Origin: Streptomyces montanisoli
Lineage (GTDB): Bacteria; Actinomycetota; Actinomycetes; Streptomycetales; Streptomycetaceae
Reading direction: 5' to 3'
DNA: 64,000 bases
Assembly (NCBI RefSeq): GCF_017813245.1
Contig: NZ_JAGIQL010000011.1
Coordinates: 1-64,000, forward strand
Shown: one piece after another, positions 1 to 8,472 of the stretch
Position numbering within the stretch: the stretch's first letter is position 1
How the letters are laid out: each line of letters opens with the position of its first letter
Translations under genes and position numbers: made by a program
The notes under the pieces: generated by a model
Database searches by the model: none
Told to the model about the DNA's origin: nothing
Seen by the model: only the letters and a program-made list of their open reading frames with translations

Positions 1-263
1 CGCGCGCCGCCCACCGTCCGCAGCAGGGCGAACTCGCCGCGCGCGCGGGCGGCGACGGCGAGCGCGCCGGCCGCGGCGGGGAGAACATCGCCAACGAGGC
101 GTATCTCGTGGCCCGGGGCGATCTGGACGCGTTCCGCGCCGCCGTCGCGTCCCTGGCCGACGGGGTGCAAGGCGTGCGCGTCGAGGTGACGGGGCCATGG
201 GCGCCGTACTCGTTCACGGCCCGCCCGAGCACGCAGAGCACCGAGGAGGCGCCGGCCCCATGA
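1..263 (+). CDS. gvpL: GvpL/GvpF-family gas vesicle protein, C-terminal end (partial)
   Basis: The frame is open from the window edge to a TGA at 261-263. The last residues include a VEVTGPWAPYSFT stretch, the conserved C-terminal signature of GvpF/GvpL proteins, followed by a short acidic/proline tail. GvpF/L are accessory proteins needed for assembly of the protein shell of gas vesicles. The stop overlaps the ATG of the next gene (ATGA), and the order L-S-K matches Streptomyces gvp operons. The start lies outside the window. The family is assigned from the motif and its neighbours; L rather than F is chosen from gene order. Confidence 0.75.
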   Translation, partial: RAAHRPQQGELAARAGGDGERAGRGGENIANEAYLVARGDLDAFRAAVASLADGVQGVRVEVTGPWAPYSFTARPSTQSTEEAPAP

Positions 264-511
264 CGGACGACTTCCTGCCCGGTGTCCCCGCGGCCCCCGG
301 CGCGCGGCTCGACGGCTTCGAGGAGGAGTCACTGGCGGGCCGCGAGATCGCGCTGATCGACCTGCTGGACCGGCTGCTCTCGGGTGGCGCCGTCCTCACG
401 GGCGACCTGGTGCTGTCGATCGCGGACGTCGATCTCGTCCACATCAACCTGCGCGCGGTGATCCGCTCGATCACCGCCGACGACCCCGCTCCCTGGGTGC
501 GTGAGACATGA
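260..511 (+). CDS. gvpS: GvpA/J-family gas vesicle protein (GvpS-like)
   Basis: This is an 83-residue protein starting MTDDFLPG. The core (IALIDLLDRLLSGG, then LVLSIADVDLVHINLRAVI) is the amphipathic two-helix/beta pattern of the GvpA/GvpJ/GvpM/GvpS superfamily, which forms or caps the gas-vesicle wall. An upstream ATG at 197 would lie inside gvpL and was rejected, because ATG 260 overlaps the gvpL stop in the usual ATGA arrangement. Its own stop overlaps the gvpK start at 508, so the three genes look translationally coupled. The S name is inferred from gene order. Confidence 0.82.
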   Translation: MTDDFLPGVPAAPGARLDGFEEESLAGREIALIDLLDRLLSGGAVLTGDLVLSIADVDLVHINLRAVIRSITADDPAPWVRET

Positions 512-951
512 CGACGGCAGACGACGGCTCCGCGCCGGGCGGCGAGCCCGGCGCCGACGACGGCTTCGCGGAGGTCGCACGGGCGGCGGCCCGCGCGTTC
601 GATCTCGTCCCCGCCCCGCCCGGTGACACGGCGGACGGCGGGCAGCCGGGCACGCGCGGCAAGGACATCGCGCAGCGGCTGCACACGGACCCCGAGACGG
701 TGGAGCGTGACCTGATCAAGCTGGTGCTCACGATCGTCGAGCTGCTGCGCCAGCTGATGGAGCGCACGGCCCTGCACCGCGTGGACCAGGGCGATCTGGA
801 CGAGTCCCAGGAGGAGCGGATCGGCATGACGCTGATGATCCTTGAGGACCGCATGAGGGAGCTGTGCGACCGGTACGGGCTGACGATGGACGACCTCAAC
901 CTGGATCTGGGGCCGCTCGGATCGCTGCTGCCGCGCGGCCAGGACGGCTGA
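508..951 (+). CDS. gvpK: Gas vesicle protein GvpK
   Basis: This 147-residue protein has an acidic, variable N-terminus (about 1-50). The conserved GvpK core follows: DPETVERDLIKLVLTIVELL, then QLMERTALHRVDQGDL, and a tail NLDLGPLGSLLP. GvpK is a small assembly factor usually encoded last in actinobacterial gvp operons, as here. It overlaps gvpS by 4 bp and is followed by a convergent MFS gene with a 44-bp gap, so the operon ends here. All conserved segments look intact. Confidence 0.9.
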   Translation: MTTADDGSAPGGEPGADDGFAEVARAAARAFDLVPAPPGDTADGGQPGTRGKDIAQRLHTDPETVERDLIKLVLTIVELLRQLMERTALHRVDQGDLDESQEERIGMTLMILEDRMRELCDRYGLTMDDLNLDLGPLGSLLPRGQDG

Positions 952-995
952 GGCCCACCCGGTACGAAGGCGGTGCGAAGTCGAACCGCACGCGG

Positions 996-2429
996 TCAGG
1001 CGCCTTCCGCCCGGATCGCGCGGGCCGACGCCTCGGCGGTGGCGACGTCCTTCGGGTAGGTGCGCAGCGCCACGAGTCCGAGCAGGCCCGCCGCGAACAG
1101 CGGCAGGAGGAAGACCAGCAGCGTGTACTCCAGGCCGTGCGGGCCGCCGAAGACCCCGGAGGAGACGAAGCCGAACAGGGTGGGCGCGGGTCCTTCGGCG
1201 AGCGTGCGCAGCACGGTCCTGACGCCTTCGGCCCTGCCCCACAAGTAGGGGTGGATGATGTCGAGCCTGGCGGCGTCCAGCGGCGGGTTGACCGCGCCGA
1301 GGAGGATCAGGGCGGAGATCAGCAGGGGCAGTGCGACCAGCAGCGTGGTGGTGTGGATCGCGGGCGCCGCGAAGACGGGGACGGCGAGCAGGCAGACGGT
1401 GGGCACGAGGACCCGGGCGTTGGGCCGCCGCCGGCCGAGCAGCCGGTCCGCGACCCGGCCGCCGGCCAGCACTCCGACCAGTGCGCCGGCCCCGACGACC
1501 AGCACGAGCAGGCTCGCGACCGAGTTGCTGACGCCGTACTGGTGGGTCGTGAACAGGGTGGCGAAGGACCGCAGCCCCGAGAAGAAGAAGTATCCGAGCG
1601 CGGAGGCCACGATCAGCACGAGGTTGGTGCGCACCCGCAGGACGCGCCCGACCGCCCGCCACAGCGACAGCCCGCGCGGGTCCTCGCGCAGGACGAGGTC
1701 CTCGTCCGCCGTGACGCCACTCGCCGCGACGGCCTTCTTGGCCGGGTCGCGGTCCTCGCGCGGTGGCGCGCCCTCGCTCTCGGACCGCCGTTCGTCCTCC
1801 GTGCGGCCCTGGCTGCCGCGCACCGGCTCGGGCAGCCGCCACACCGCCCACACGAGGAGGACACCGGGGATGACGAGCCACCAGAAGGCGAAGCGCCAGC
1901 CCAGCGCCGAGCCCACGGTTCCGGAGACCGCGAACCCGAGGGCCGTGCCCGCCAGTTCCCCGGCGAGGATGCTCCCGTAGGTCCGCGCCCGCTCACGTAC
2001 GGGAAAGTAGTCGCCGGTCAGCGAGGCGACGGTGGGCCCCGATGTGGCGGTGACCGCCCCGAGCGCGGCCCGGGAGACGAGCAGCCACAGGTACGAGGGC
2101 GCGAAGCCGGACATCGCCGTGGCCGCGACCCACAGCACGGTGGAGAACGCCAGGAGGCGGGTCCTGCGCACCCGGTCGGTGAGCGCGCCCACAGGGATGG
2201 TGAAGACCCCGCCGACCACGGCCACGACCGTGGCCAGCAGCCCGATCTCGGTGTTGCCGATGGAGAACGCGTGCTTGAGGGGGCCCGCCATCGCGGAGAC
2301 CGTACCCTTGTCCGCGCCGTCGAGCCCCAGCACGGCGCCGAGGACGAGTACGCGCTGTGCGCGCGCCCCGCCGCCGAGGGCACGCTTGACCCGCTCCTCC
2401 AGCAGGCGCACCGCGGTCCCGGCCCTCAT
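996..2429 (-). CDS. MFS transporter
   Basis: This 477-residue membrane protein has the major-facilitator layout. After a cytoplasmic N-terminal stretch, the first helices carry a GALTDRVRRTR loop (MFS motif A type, between TM2 and TM3). A central charged loop (about residues 215-255, rich in E/R/D) separates two hydrophobic bundles, and the second bundle has a GRVADRLLGRR loop mirroring the first. Substrate cannot be read from the sequence. The gene is convergent with gvpK and shares its strand with the small membrane protein upstream. No clear Shine-Dalgarno precedes the ATG at 2429, so the exact start is less certain. Confidence 0.85.
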   Translation of the reverse strand: MRAGTAVRLLEERVKRALGGGARAQRVLVLGAVLGLDGADKGTVSAMAGPLKHAFSIGNTEIGLLATVVAVVGGVFTIPVGALTDRVRRTRLLAFSTVLWVAATAMSGFAPSYLWLLVSRAALGAVTATSGPTVASLTGDYFPVRERARTYGSILAGELAGTALGFAVSGTVGSALGWRFAFWWLVIPGVLLVWAVWRLPEPVRGSQGRTEDERRSESEGAPPREDRDPAKKAVAASGVTADEDLVLREDPRGLSLWRAVGRVLRVRTNLVLIVASALGYFFFSGLRSFATLFTTHQYGVSNSVASLLVLVVGAGALVGVLAGGRVADRLLGRRRPNARVLVPTVCLLAVPVFAAPAIHTTTLLVALPLLISALILLGAVNPPLDAARLDIIHPYLWGRAEGVRTVLRTLAEGPAPTLFGFVSSGVFGGPHGLEYTLLVFLLPLFAAGLLGLVALRTYPKDVATAEASARAIRAEGA

Positions 2430-2451
2430 GAGCGGTGCGCTCGGGCGGCGG

Positions 2452-3114
2452 TCACAGCTGGCGGCGTACGCCGGCTTCCTGGTGCGTGGTGGCGGTCTGG
2501 TCCTCTAGACCGCCCTCCAGTGACGTGCGGGAGCGGCCGTGCCTGCCGAGCGGCAGCACCGTGCGCTGCGTCATCTCTTCGAGGAGCAGGGCGATGCCGC
2601 CGTAAAGCGCGAACGCGCCGAGCGCGACGCCGAGCCATCCGGAGGCGGACCGCACGGTGGCGCTGCCGGTGATGTCGTACACGGCGACCAGGACGTAGCG
2701 CGCGGCGGCCAGCACGAGCAGGACCCCGAGGAGGCTCTTGCCCGGCAGGGCGGCCGCGCTCAGCACCAGCACGAAAGCCGCCACGACGAGCAGGAACACC
2801 ACGAGCGCGGTACTGCGCGTGCCGGGCGGCTGCATCAGCGAGACCACGGCGGTGCCCGCCCATGCCGCGCCCAGGGTGGTCAGCGCGGTGGCCGCCCCGG
2901 CGTCGCGTGCCAGGTAGGCGAAGACGCCGGCGATCAGCTCAAGGGGCACGACGAAGGCGAGGAACGCGAAGAAGCCGACGGGAAGGCTGCTGGCGATGGG
3001 CCGCAGCACGACACGTGTCACACCCGCCACAGGGGCGGCCCCGGGCGCTCCCTCGGGAGCCGCCGCCCGCTGGTCGTCCTGCCGCGCGTGCTGTTCGTCG
3101 CCGTCCGACGGCAT
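2452..3114 (-). CDS. Small multi-pass membrane protein, function unknown
   Basis: A 220-residue protein with a hydrophilic N-terminus (about 40 residues) followed by about five to six hydrophobic helices, including SSLPVGFFAFLAFVVPLEL and LLGVLLVLAAARYVLVAVY. The polytopic pattern and length recall GPR1/FUN34/YaaH-type acetate permeases, but I do not see their diagnostic NPAPLGL motif, so no function is assigned. The start at 3114 is preferred over an upstream GTG/ATG because AGGAG lies 7 nt before it. The gene ends 22 bp before the MFS gene, suggesting co-transcription. Confidence 0.7.
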   Translation of the reverse strand: MPSDGDEQHARQDDQRAAAPEGAPGAAPVAGVTRVVLRPIASSLPVGFFAFLAFVVPLELIAGVFAYLARDAGAATALTTLGAAWAGTAVVSLMQPPGTRSTALVVFLLVVAAFVLVLSAAALPGKSLLGVLLVLAAARYVLVAVYDITGSATVRSASGWLGVALGAFALYGGIALLLEEMTQRTVLPLGRHGRSRTSLEGGLEDQTATTHQEAGVRRQL

Positions 3115-3213
3115 CGCCCGCTCCTGACACTTTCCGTCACCTGTCGCGCACACTACGTGGCCGGCCCTGCCCGCCGCGTGAGGCAGAGCCGGGACCAGCG
3201 GCCGGAAGCGCCG

Positions 3214-3432
3214 TCAGGAGACCGCGTCCACACCCGGCCGCTCGGCGAGCATGGCGTCCGCCGCGGCGACCGCCTCGGCGATCGTCCGGGACGAGGTCAT
3301 GACGCACAGGGTGTAGGACACGTCCGCCAGCAGGCGCGCGGTCTCACGGCCGGGGCGCTGCTCGTGGACGATCCTGGCGTCCGCGTACCGGGCGAGCAGC
3401 TCGCGCAGGTCCTGGCGAGAGGGAATGATCAT
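3214..3432 (-). CDS. DUF5133 domain protein
   Basis: A 72-residue protein starting MIIPSRQDLRELLARY, with a central DVSYTLCVMTSSRT segment. This matches my memory of DUF5133, a small Streptomyces family with a conserved YTLC(V)-(S/M)T motif. An AGGAG sits 6 nt upstream of ATG 3432, so the longer upstream frame was not used. The function is unknown. It sits between membrane-protein genes and a SigB-family sigma factor; such genes often occur in stress regulons, but this window does not show that directly. Confidence 0.72.
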   Translation of the reverse strand: MIIPSRQDLRELLARYADARIVHEQRPGRETARLLADVSYTLCVMTSSRTIAEAVAAADAMLAERPGVDAVS

Positions 3433-3570
3433 GGTGGCTCCTGACACGCGACGCCGTCGATCCGGCTGAGATGATGAGGAGGAGGAAACCGCTCGTGGCG
3501 TGCCTGTGGTCCCAAGCTGCACCCCGATTGCCCGTCGCCGGCCGCGCCCAAACCCACCGGCGCGGCGGCC

Positions 3571-4368
3571 TCACGCGAGGGCGCTGCCGAGCACTTCCCT
3601 GCGCAGCCGGGCGCACGTCCGGCCGAGGAGCCGCGACACGTGCATCTGGGAGACGCCGAGCTCGTCGGCGATCATGCCCTGCGTCATGCCGCGGAAGAAG
3701 CGCAGGTAGAGCATCCTGCGCTCGCGAAGGGACAGCCGGCTGAGGTACGGCCGTACGGACTCGCGTTCGAGCACCAGGTCGAAGGCGGGGTCCTGCGCCC
3801 CGAGCAGCTCCTGCAGGGAGGCTCCCGCGCCCTCGGTGGAGGAGGCGGGCGCGTCGAGCGAGAGCGTGGAGAAGCTGTCCCGCGCCCCGAACGCCTCGTT
3901 CACCTCCTGCTCGCTCAGCCCGGCGCGGCTCGCGATCTCGGAGCGGGTCGGCTCGTGGCCCCTCGGCTCCTGGGCGAGCTCCTGCCGGACCCGCCGTACC
4001 TGGTTGCGCAGCTCCTGCACACGCCGGGGCACGTGCACCGACCACATGTAGTCGCGGAAGTGCCGCCGCAGTTCGCCCTTGATGGTGGGCACCGCGTACG
4101 TCTCGAACACCTTGCCGAGCCGCGGGTCGTAGCGCTTGATGGCCTTCGTCAGGCCGAGTGCCGCCACCTGCTGCAAGTCCTCGATGGATTCGCCGCGTTC
4201 GCGGTAGCCGCGGGCGATGCGGTGCGCCATGGGCAGCCAGGCGGCGGCGATCTCCTGGAGCAGCCGGTTTCTTTCATGGCCTTCGGGCAGGTTCTGGAGA
4301 CGGAGGAACGCCCCGGTCGTGTCGGGAGAATCATCGTGGACACGAGTCGTCACCGGGGATGGGGGCAT
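3571..4368 (-). CDS. RNA polymerase sigma factor, SigB/SigF/SigG subfamily
   Basis: A 265-residue group 3 sigma factor. Region 2 has the RGYRERGESIEDLQQVAALGL core-binding/-10 recognition segment and the TYAVPTIKGELRRHFRD block. Region 3 follows (RSEIASRAGLSEQEVNEAF), and region 4 ends with the HTH TQGMIADELGVSQMHVSRLL. These proteins direct osmotic, stationary-phase and sporulation gene expression in Streptomyces and are normally held by RsbW-type anti-sigma factors; none is adjacent here. A start at 4368 gives the usual family length. No strong ribosome-binding site is visible, and a GTG 9 nt upstream is an alternative. Confidence 0.9.
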   Translation of the reverse strand: MPPSPVTTRVHDDSPDTTGAFLRLQNLPEGHERNRLLQEIAAAWLPMAHRIARGYRERGESIEDLQQVAALGLTKAIKRYDPRLGKVFETYAVPTIKGELRRHFRDYMWSVHVPRRVQELRNQVRRVRQELAQEPRGHEPTRSEIASRAGLSEQEVNEAFGARDSFSTLSLDAPASSTEGAGASLQELLGAQDPAFDLVLERESVRPYLSRLSLRERRMLYLRFFRGMTQGMIADELGVSQMHVSRLLGRTCARLRREVLGSALA

Positions 4369-4580
4369 GCGGATCACCAGCTCACGCGCGGTACGGAATC
4401 TTCTGCGAGGGACGGGCGGCGGGGCGCACGCGCACGCTTTCGCGTCCCGGCCACACCCTCGTGAACGCGCCTCACGTCCGAAGCACGAACACCGCGTTCC
4501 CGGCGGTCGGCGCGGCAAACGCCGTCGCCTCAGCCGTGGTTCAGCACTGACGGGCCCTCATGGGGCTCGCCGCGCGTGCG

Positions 4581-4733
4581 TCAGTCCTCGTCCTCGTCGT
4601 CCTCGCCATCCGCCTGCGACGGCGTGGTACGGGGCACCTCGGGCCGGTCCTCATCACCGTCGTCCTCCCCCTCGGCCTGGGACGGAGTCGTGTCACTCAC
4701 CGGCGGTACCTCCAGTCCACGCTGCGGGCTCAT
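4581..4733 (-). CDS. Possible 50-residue acidic protein with an internal repeat
   Basis: A short frame encodes MSPQRGLEVPPVSDTTPSQ followed by two near-identical acidic units, TPSQAEGEDDGDED and TPSQADGEDDEDED. The amino-acid repeat is better kept than the DNA, which favours real coding. A longer form from ATG 4781 has GGAG at a suitable distance but adds an unlike N-terminus. No function is known to me. It could equally be a low-complexity accident of GC-rich DNA. Confidence 0.3.
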   Translation of the reverse strand: MSPQRGLEVPPVSDTTPSQAEGEDDGDEDRPEVPRTTPSQADGEDDEDED

Positions 4734-5003
4734 CGCGACCATTAGCACCAATTTGTAACCTTTCGTCACCATCGGCGCCACTCCGGGGGCACGAGCGGCT
4801 CGAAGAAGGTGCGATGGATCGTCGTTTTGTGGGCACTCTGCGGTTGGTGTGGCGAGGCGGCTACCCCCGGGCGGGCCGCTAATGTCCGTTAGGTCTCATA
4901 AGGTGCCGTCGTGATCGGGAGTGGCTGATGGTCCGTAACCCCTCGTCCGACGTCATTCTCGCCGCCTACACATGCCCGACCGGCCCAACGCAGGGAGTCG
5001 CCC
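4734..5003. other. Intergenic region upstream of the ctaC-like gene
   Basis: About 270 bp without a convincing gene, between the small acidic ORF and the oxidase operon. It is locally more AT-rich around 4740-4770 and 4880-4905. The latter (TAATGTCCGTTAGG, then CATAAGG) is where I would expect a promoter for the operon, but I cannot assign -35/-10 boxes with confidence. Confidence 0.4.
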
Positions 5004-5711
5004 GTGAACCAGCGGCACATTTTCGGGACCGTCTTCTGGTTGGAGTCGGCCATCGCCGGCGGCGTCTTCGTCGTGATCGCGATCATCCTGCTGGTGTCCC
5101 TCGTGCGGCGGCGGGCGCGGGTCGGCCTCGTCGCCTCGCAGCGGCAGGACAACCGCAAGCTGGAGATCTCGTACGCGGTCGTGCTCGCGGCGTTCGCGGC
5201 GTTCCTCGTCAGCTACACCGCATGGCAGAACCACCGGGAGACCGGCGCCAACGCCTCGACCGCGCCCGCCGGGCACGCCTCGTCGTCCGCTCAGGGCAGC
5301 GGCGCACCGTCCAAGCCCGTCACGGTGAACGTGACGGCCTTCCAGTGGTGCTGGCAGTTCGGCTATCCGCAGGCTCCCGGGTCGCTGAAGGTGTCCGACA
5401 ACTGCCAGGGCGGCAAGGTGCCCACGCTCGTCGTGCCCACGGGCCGGGAGATCCGCATCCACCTCACCTCGAAGGACGTCATCCACTCCATGTGGGTGCC
5501 CGCACTGCGCTACAAGATGGACGCGTTCCCCGACCACGTGAACAGCTTCACCATCAAGATCGACAAGGCCGGCCGGTGGGTGGGGCGGTGCGCGGAGTTC
5601 TGCGGTGAGCGCCATTCCAAGATGCACTTCTGGCTGAAGGCGGTACCGCCGGACGAGTACAAGCACTGGGTGCAGCAGCACGCCGCGCACGCCGGCGGGG
5701 CGCAGGCATGA
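5004..5711 (+). CDS. Cytochrome c oxidase subunit II (CtaC-like, accessory copy)
   Basis: A 235-residue protein starting at GTG 5004 with GGGAG upstream. Two N-terminal membrane helices (about 10-32 and 52-70) are followed by a periplasmic cupredoxin domain carrying the CuA ligands: the His of DVIHSMW, the Cys pair and Glu of CAEFCGERH, and the Met of HSKMHF. It accepts electrons from cytochrome c and passes them to subunit I. The linker is Ser/Ala/Gly rich. The stop overlaps the start of the subunit I gene (ATGA, 5708-5711). The gene is shorter than the main Streptomyces ctaC product, consistent with a second oxidase. Confidence 0.9.
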   Translation: MNQRHIFGTVFWLESAIAGGVFVVIAIILLVSLVRRRARVGLVASQRQDNRKLEISYAVVLAAFAAFLVSYTAWQNHRETGANASTAPAGHASSSAQGSGAPSKPVTVNVTAFQWCWQFGYPQAPGSLKVSDNCQGGKVPTLVVPTGREIRIHLTSKDVIHSMWVPALRYKMDAFPDHVNSFTIKIDKAGRWVGRCAEFCGERHSKMHFWLKAVPPDEYKHWVQQHAAHAGGAQA

Positions 5712-7423
5712 CGGTACCCGCCACGTCGGATCCGGCGGACACCCGCACGGCCGAGCCCGACGGGTGGCTGGGCTGGCTGACCACCACCGACCACAAGCGC
5801 ATCGGCCTGCTCACGCTCGCCACGTCCGTGGTGCTGCTGTTCCTCATGGGCATCCTCGCCCTGATCATGCGCGGCCAACTCGCCCAGCCGGGCGAGGACC
5901 TGATCGACGCCCACACCTACAACCAGGTCTTCACCATCCACGGCTCCGGGATGATCTACCTGGTCATGACGCCCTTCGCGATCGGACTCGGCGTCTACCT
6001 GGTCCCCCTGCAGGTCGGCGCCCCCGCCCTCGCGACGCCGCGCACAACGCTGCTCGGGTACTGGCTGTACGTGCTGGGCGCCCTGTCGATGCTCTGCGGG
6101 TTCGCGATCCCCTCGGGCGCGGCGCGCAGCGGCTGGTTCTCCTATCCCCCGCTGGCCGACAGCGACTACTCCCCCGGCGCGGGCCCCGACCTGTGGGTCA
6201 TCGGTGTCGCGATGTCCGCCATCGGCATCCTCCTGATGGCCTGGGCCGTGCTGTGGACGGTGCTGCGCAAGCGCGCCATCGGCATGACGATGCTGCGACT
6301 GCCGGTCTTCTCGTGGTCCATGGTCGTCACGTGCCTGATGGTCCTCGGCGCGTTCCCGTCGCTGCTCGCGGCGCTCGTCCTGCTGGCACTCGGACGCGGC
6401 GACCCGGCGATCTTCGACTCGAACGTGTGGAACATCGGCTACCAGCACCTGTTCTGGTTCTACGGCCACCCCGTCGTCTACGTGATGTTCTTCCCCTACC
6501 TGGCCGCGGTCGCCGAGGTGCTCGCGGTCTTCTGCGGGCGGCGCTTCTTCGGCTACAAGGCGACGGTGCTGTCCCTGCTCGTCTTCGCGGCCCTGTCGAT
6601 GAGCGTGTGGGGCCACCACATGTTCACGACCGGGCAGGCGTCGAACGACTACTACTCGCTGACGTCCATCCTGCTGACGGTCCCGGCCGGCGCCGAGTAC
6701 TTCGGGATGCTGGGCACGCTCGTGGGCGGGCGCATCGTCTTCCGCACGCCGATGCTGTTCGCGCTCGCGTTCATCCCGCAGTTCCTCATCGGCGGGCTCA
6801 CGGGCATCATGACCGGCACGCCCGTCATCGACTACCACGTCACCGACAGCTACTTCATCGTGGCCCACTTCCACTACACCCTGTTCGCCGGCAGCGCGTT
6901 CGGGCTCTTCGCCGCCGTGTACTACTGGTTCCCGAAGGTCACCGGCGTGATGCTGGACGAGCGCCTCGGCAAGATCCACTTCTGGCTGCTCGTCGTGGGG
7001 GCCAACCTGACGTTCCTGCCGATGTTCGGCCTGGGCTACAAGGGCATGCCGCGGCGCGTCAACACGTACTCGTCCGTCGACGGCTTCGGCCTGCTCAACC
7101 TGCTCGCGAGTTGCGGTGCGGCCGTCCTCGCCGCCGGCATGATCGTCTTCGCCGTCAACATCCTGCGGTCCCTGCTGCGGCGGCGGCGCGGAGGTCTCGC
7201 CCCCATGCCAGACAACCCGTGGAACGCACACACCCTGGAGTGGGCCACCAGCTCGCCGCCGCCCCCCGAGAACTTCACGCCCGACCGTCCGCTCCCGCCG
7301 ATCACCAGCAACGCGCCCCTCCTCGACCTGCCCATGGCGCAGAAGGAAGCCGAAGGAGCGAACCCCGGGAAGACGGCGCAGCCAGGGGAGCCCGCCGGGC
7401 CCGCGGAACGGAGCGGGCTGTGA
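5708..7423 (+). CDS. Cytochrome c oxidase subunit I (CtaD-like, accessory copy)
   Basis: A 571-residue haem-copper oxidase core subunit with about 12 membrane helices. Visible ligands are the His of FTIHGSGM (low-spin haem), the FWFYGHPVVYVM segment with the CuB His and cross-linked Tyr, the adjacent His pair of WGHHMFTTG (CuB), and the HFHYTLF pair (haem a3 and low-spin haem). All metal ligands are present, so the enzyme should be active in oxygen reduction and proton pumping. A proline-rich tail of about 60 residues extends the C-terminus. Both ends overlap neighbouring genes by 4 bp, so the operon is tightly coupled. No subunit III gene is present in the window. Confidence 0.93.
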   Translation: MTVPATSDPADTRTAEPDGWLGWLTTTDHKRIGLLTLATSVVLLFLMGILALIMRGQLAQPGEDLIDAHTYNQVFTIHGSGMIYLVMTPFAIGLGVYLVPLQVGAPALATPRTTLLGYWLYVLGALSMLCGFAIPSGAARSGWFSYPPLADSDYSPGAGPDLWVIGVAMSAIGILLMAWAVLWTVLRKRAIGMTMLRLPVFSWSMVVTCLMVLGAFPSLLAALVLLALGRGDPAIFDSNVWNIGYQHLFWFYGHPVVYVMFFPYLAAVAEVLAVFCGRRFFGYKATVLSLLVFAALSMSVWGHHMFTTGQASNDYYSLTSILLTVPAGAEYFGMLGTLVGGRIVFRTPMLFALAFIPQFLIGGLTGIMTGTPVIDYHVTDSYFIVAHFHYTLFAGSAFGLFAAVYYWFPKVTGVMLDERLGKIHFWLLVVGANLTFLPMFGLGYKGMPRRVNTYSSVDGFGLLNLLASCGAAVLAAGMIVFAVNILRSLLRRRRGGLAPMPDNPWNAHTLEWATSSPPPPENFTPDRPLPPITSNAPLLDLPMAQKEAEGANPGKTAQPGEPAGPAERSGL

Positions 7424-7782
7424 ACAAGCACCTGGCATACGGAGTGGTGGCGTTCTGGGGACTGCTCAACGGCCTGTCCCTGTCGGTGCTCGCCATCTAC
7501 GGCGAGGCCTCGATGGTGTACTGGCTGTGGGGCGGCGTGGTCGCCCTGCTCGAACTGGTCGCGTTCACGGTGTGGCTGTCGTCGTGGCGCGGCTCCGACC
7601 AGCACGCCAACTACCGGGTCACCGCACGGACGGGCGCACCCGCGCTGCCCGCCGCCATCGCGGTGCTGCTCGCCGGGCTGTCCTTCGCCTACGGCTTCTG
7701 GCTCCTGATCGTCTCCCTGCCGCTGCTCGCCATCGCGCTGGGGATGGCCGCCATGCCCGGCCTGGCCGGGAAGGACGTGTGA
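7420..7782 (+). CDS. Small membrane protein of the oxidase operon (subunit IV-like)
   Basis: A 120-residue protein starting at GTG 7420, inside the subunit I stop (GTGA). It has about four hydrophobic helices (VVAFWGLLNGLSLSVLAIY, MVYWLWGGVVALLELVAFTV, PAAIAVLLAGLSFAYGFWLL and a short final one), with one charged loop SSWRGSDQHANYR. The size, topology and place after subunit I fit an actinobacterial CtaF/subunit IV-like role, but I see no motif proving it. Confidence 0.72.
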   Translation: MNKHLAYGVVAFWGLLNGLSLSVLAIYGEASMVYWLWGGVVALLELVAFTVWLSSWRGSDQHANYRVTARTGAPALPAAIAVLLAGLSFAYGFWLLIVSLPLLAIALGMAAMPGLAGKDV

Positions 7783-7788
7783 GGCGCC

Positions 7789-8349
7789 ATGACCGACGCG
7801 GCGATGGCGCACATGCACGGCGAAATGGTGGCGATGGCGCTGTCCGGCGGCATGGTGGCGCTGCTGGTGCCCGGCGCGCTCCTGATGACGCGCAGCGCCA
7901 GGGCGTGGTCGTGGGTGACGCTGCCGGCCGCCGTGGCGCTCCCCCTGTTCCTGGTGCTGCACGGCGTGGTCACGCTGCTGCCCGAGTTCGCGCCGGTCGA
8001 CCAGGCTGAGCGCTGGGTGCTGGAGTCGGCGCTGGTGTGCGGAGCGTTCCTGTTCTGGCTGCCCGTCCTCGGCACCCGCCGGCCCCTGTCGGGCGCGGGC
8101 CGCTGCCTCTACCTGTTCCTCGCCGCACCCGTGCTCGACCTGCCGGCGGTCTTCATGATCTCCCGCGGGCACACCGCGGGAGGCATCGCCATGATGGTCA
8201 CGATGCTGCCCATCGGGTTCGCCGCGCTCGTACTGACGTGGCGGTGGATCGTGGCGGAGGAGCGCGCCGAGCAGGCGGCGGCACCGCGTCGGGCCGGCGT
8301 GGGAGCGCCGGCCGCCGGGCCGCCGCAGTCACCGCCGTCCCGGGCATGA
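7789..8349 (+). CDS. CtaG-like cytochrome c oxidase assembly membrane protein
   Basis: A 186-residue polytopic protein with a Met/His-rich N-terminus (AMAHMHGEMVAM) that could bind copper. The final conserved block around DLPAVFMISRGHTAGG and WRWIVAEER resembles the end of caa3-type CtaG proteins. CtaG-type proteins help insert copper into oxidase subunits. The protein is shorter than typical caa3_CtaG members (about 250-300 residues), so the assignment is tentative. It lies 6 bp after the small membrane gene, at the end of the oxidase operon. Confidence 0.6.
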   Translation: MTDAAMAHMHGEMVAMALSGGMVALLVPGALLMTRSARAWSWVTLPAAVALPLFLVLHGVVTLLPEFAPVDQAERWVLESALVCGAFLFWLPVLGTRRPLSGAGRCLYLFLAAPVLDLPAVFMISRGHTAGGIAMMVTMLPIGFAALVLTWRWIVAEERAEQAAAPRRAGVGAPAAGPPQSPPSRA

Positions 8350-8472
8350 GCGGCGCCGCGCCGGGTACTCGTGACGCTCCCGGAACGCGGCTGCGGCCGC
8401 ACCGCCGTCCAGGAAGACTTCCCAGGTCAAGGGCCCGGGTGAACAGCAATCACCGCCGCCGAGGAGGAGCCC
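8350..8472. other. Gap between oxidase operon and TPP-enzyme gene
   Basis: A 123-bp non-coding stretch. It contains GGGTAC at about 8363-8368, resembling a SigB-type -10 element, but no matching -35 GTTT at 14-16 nt, so I do not call a promoter. The strong GAGGAGGAG at 8461-8469 is the ribosome-binding site that fixes the GTG start at 8473. Confidence 0.35.
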
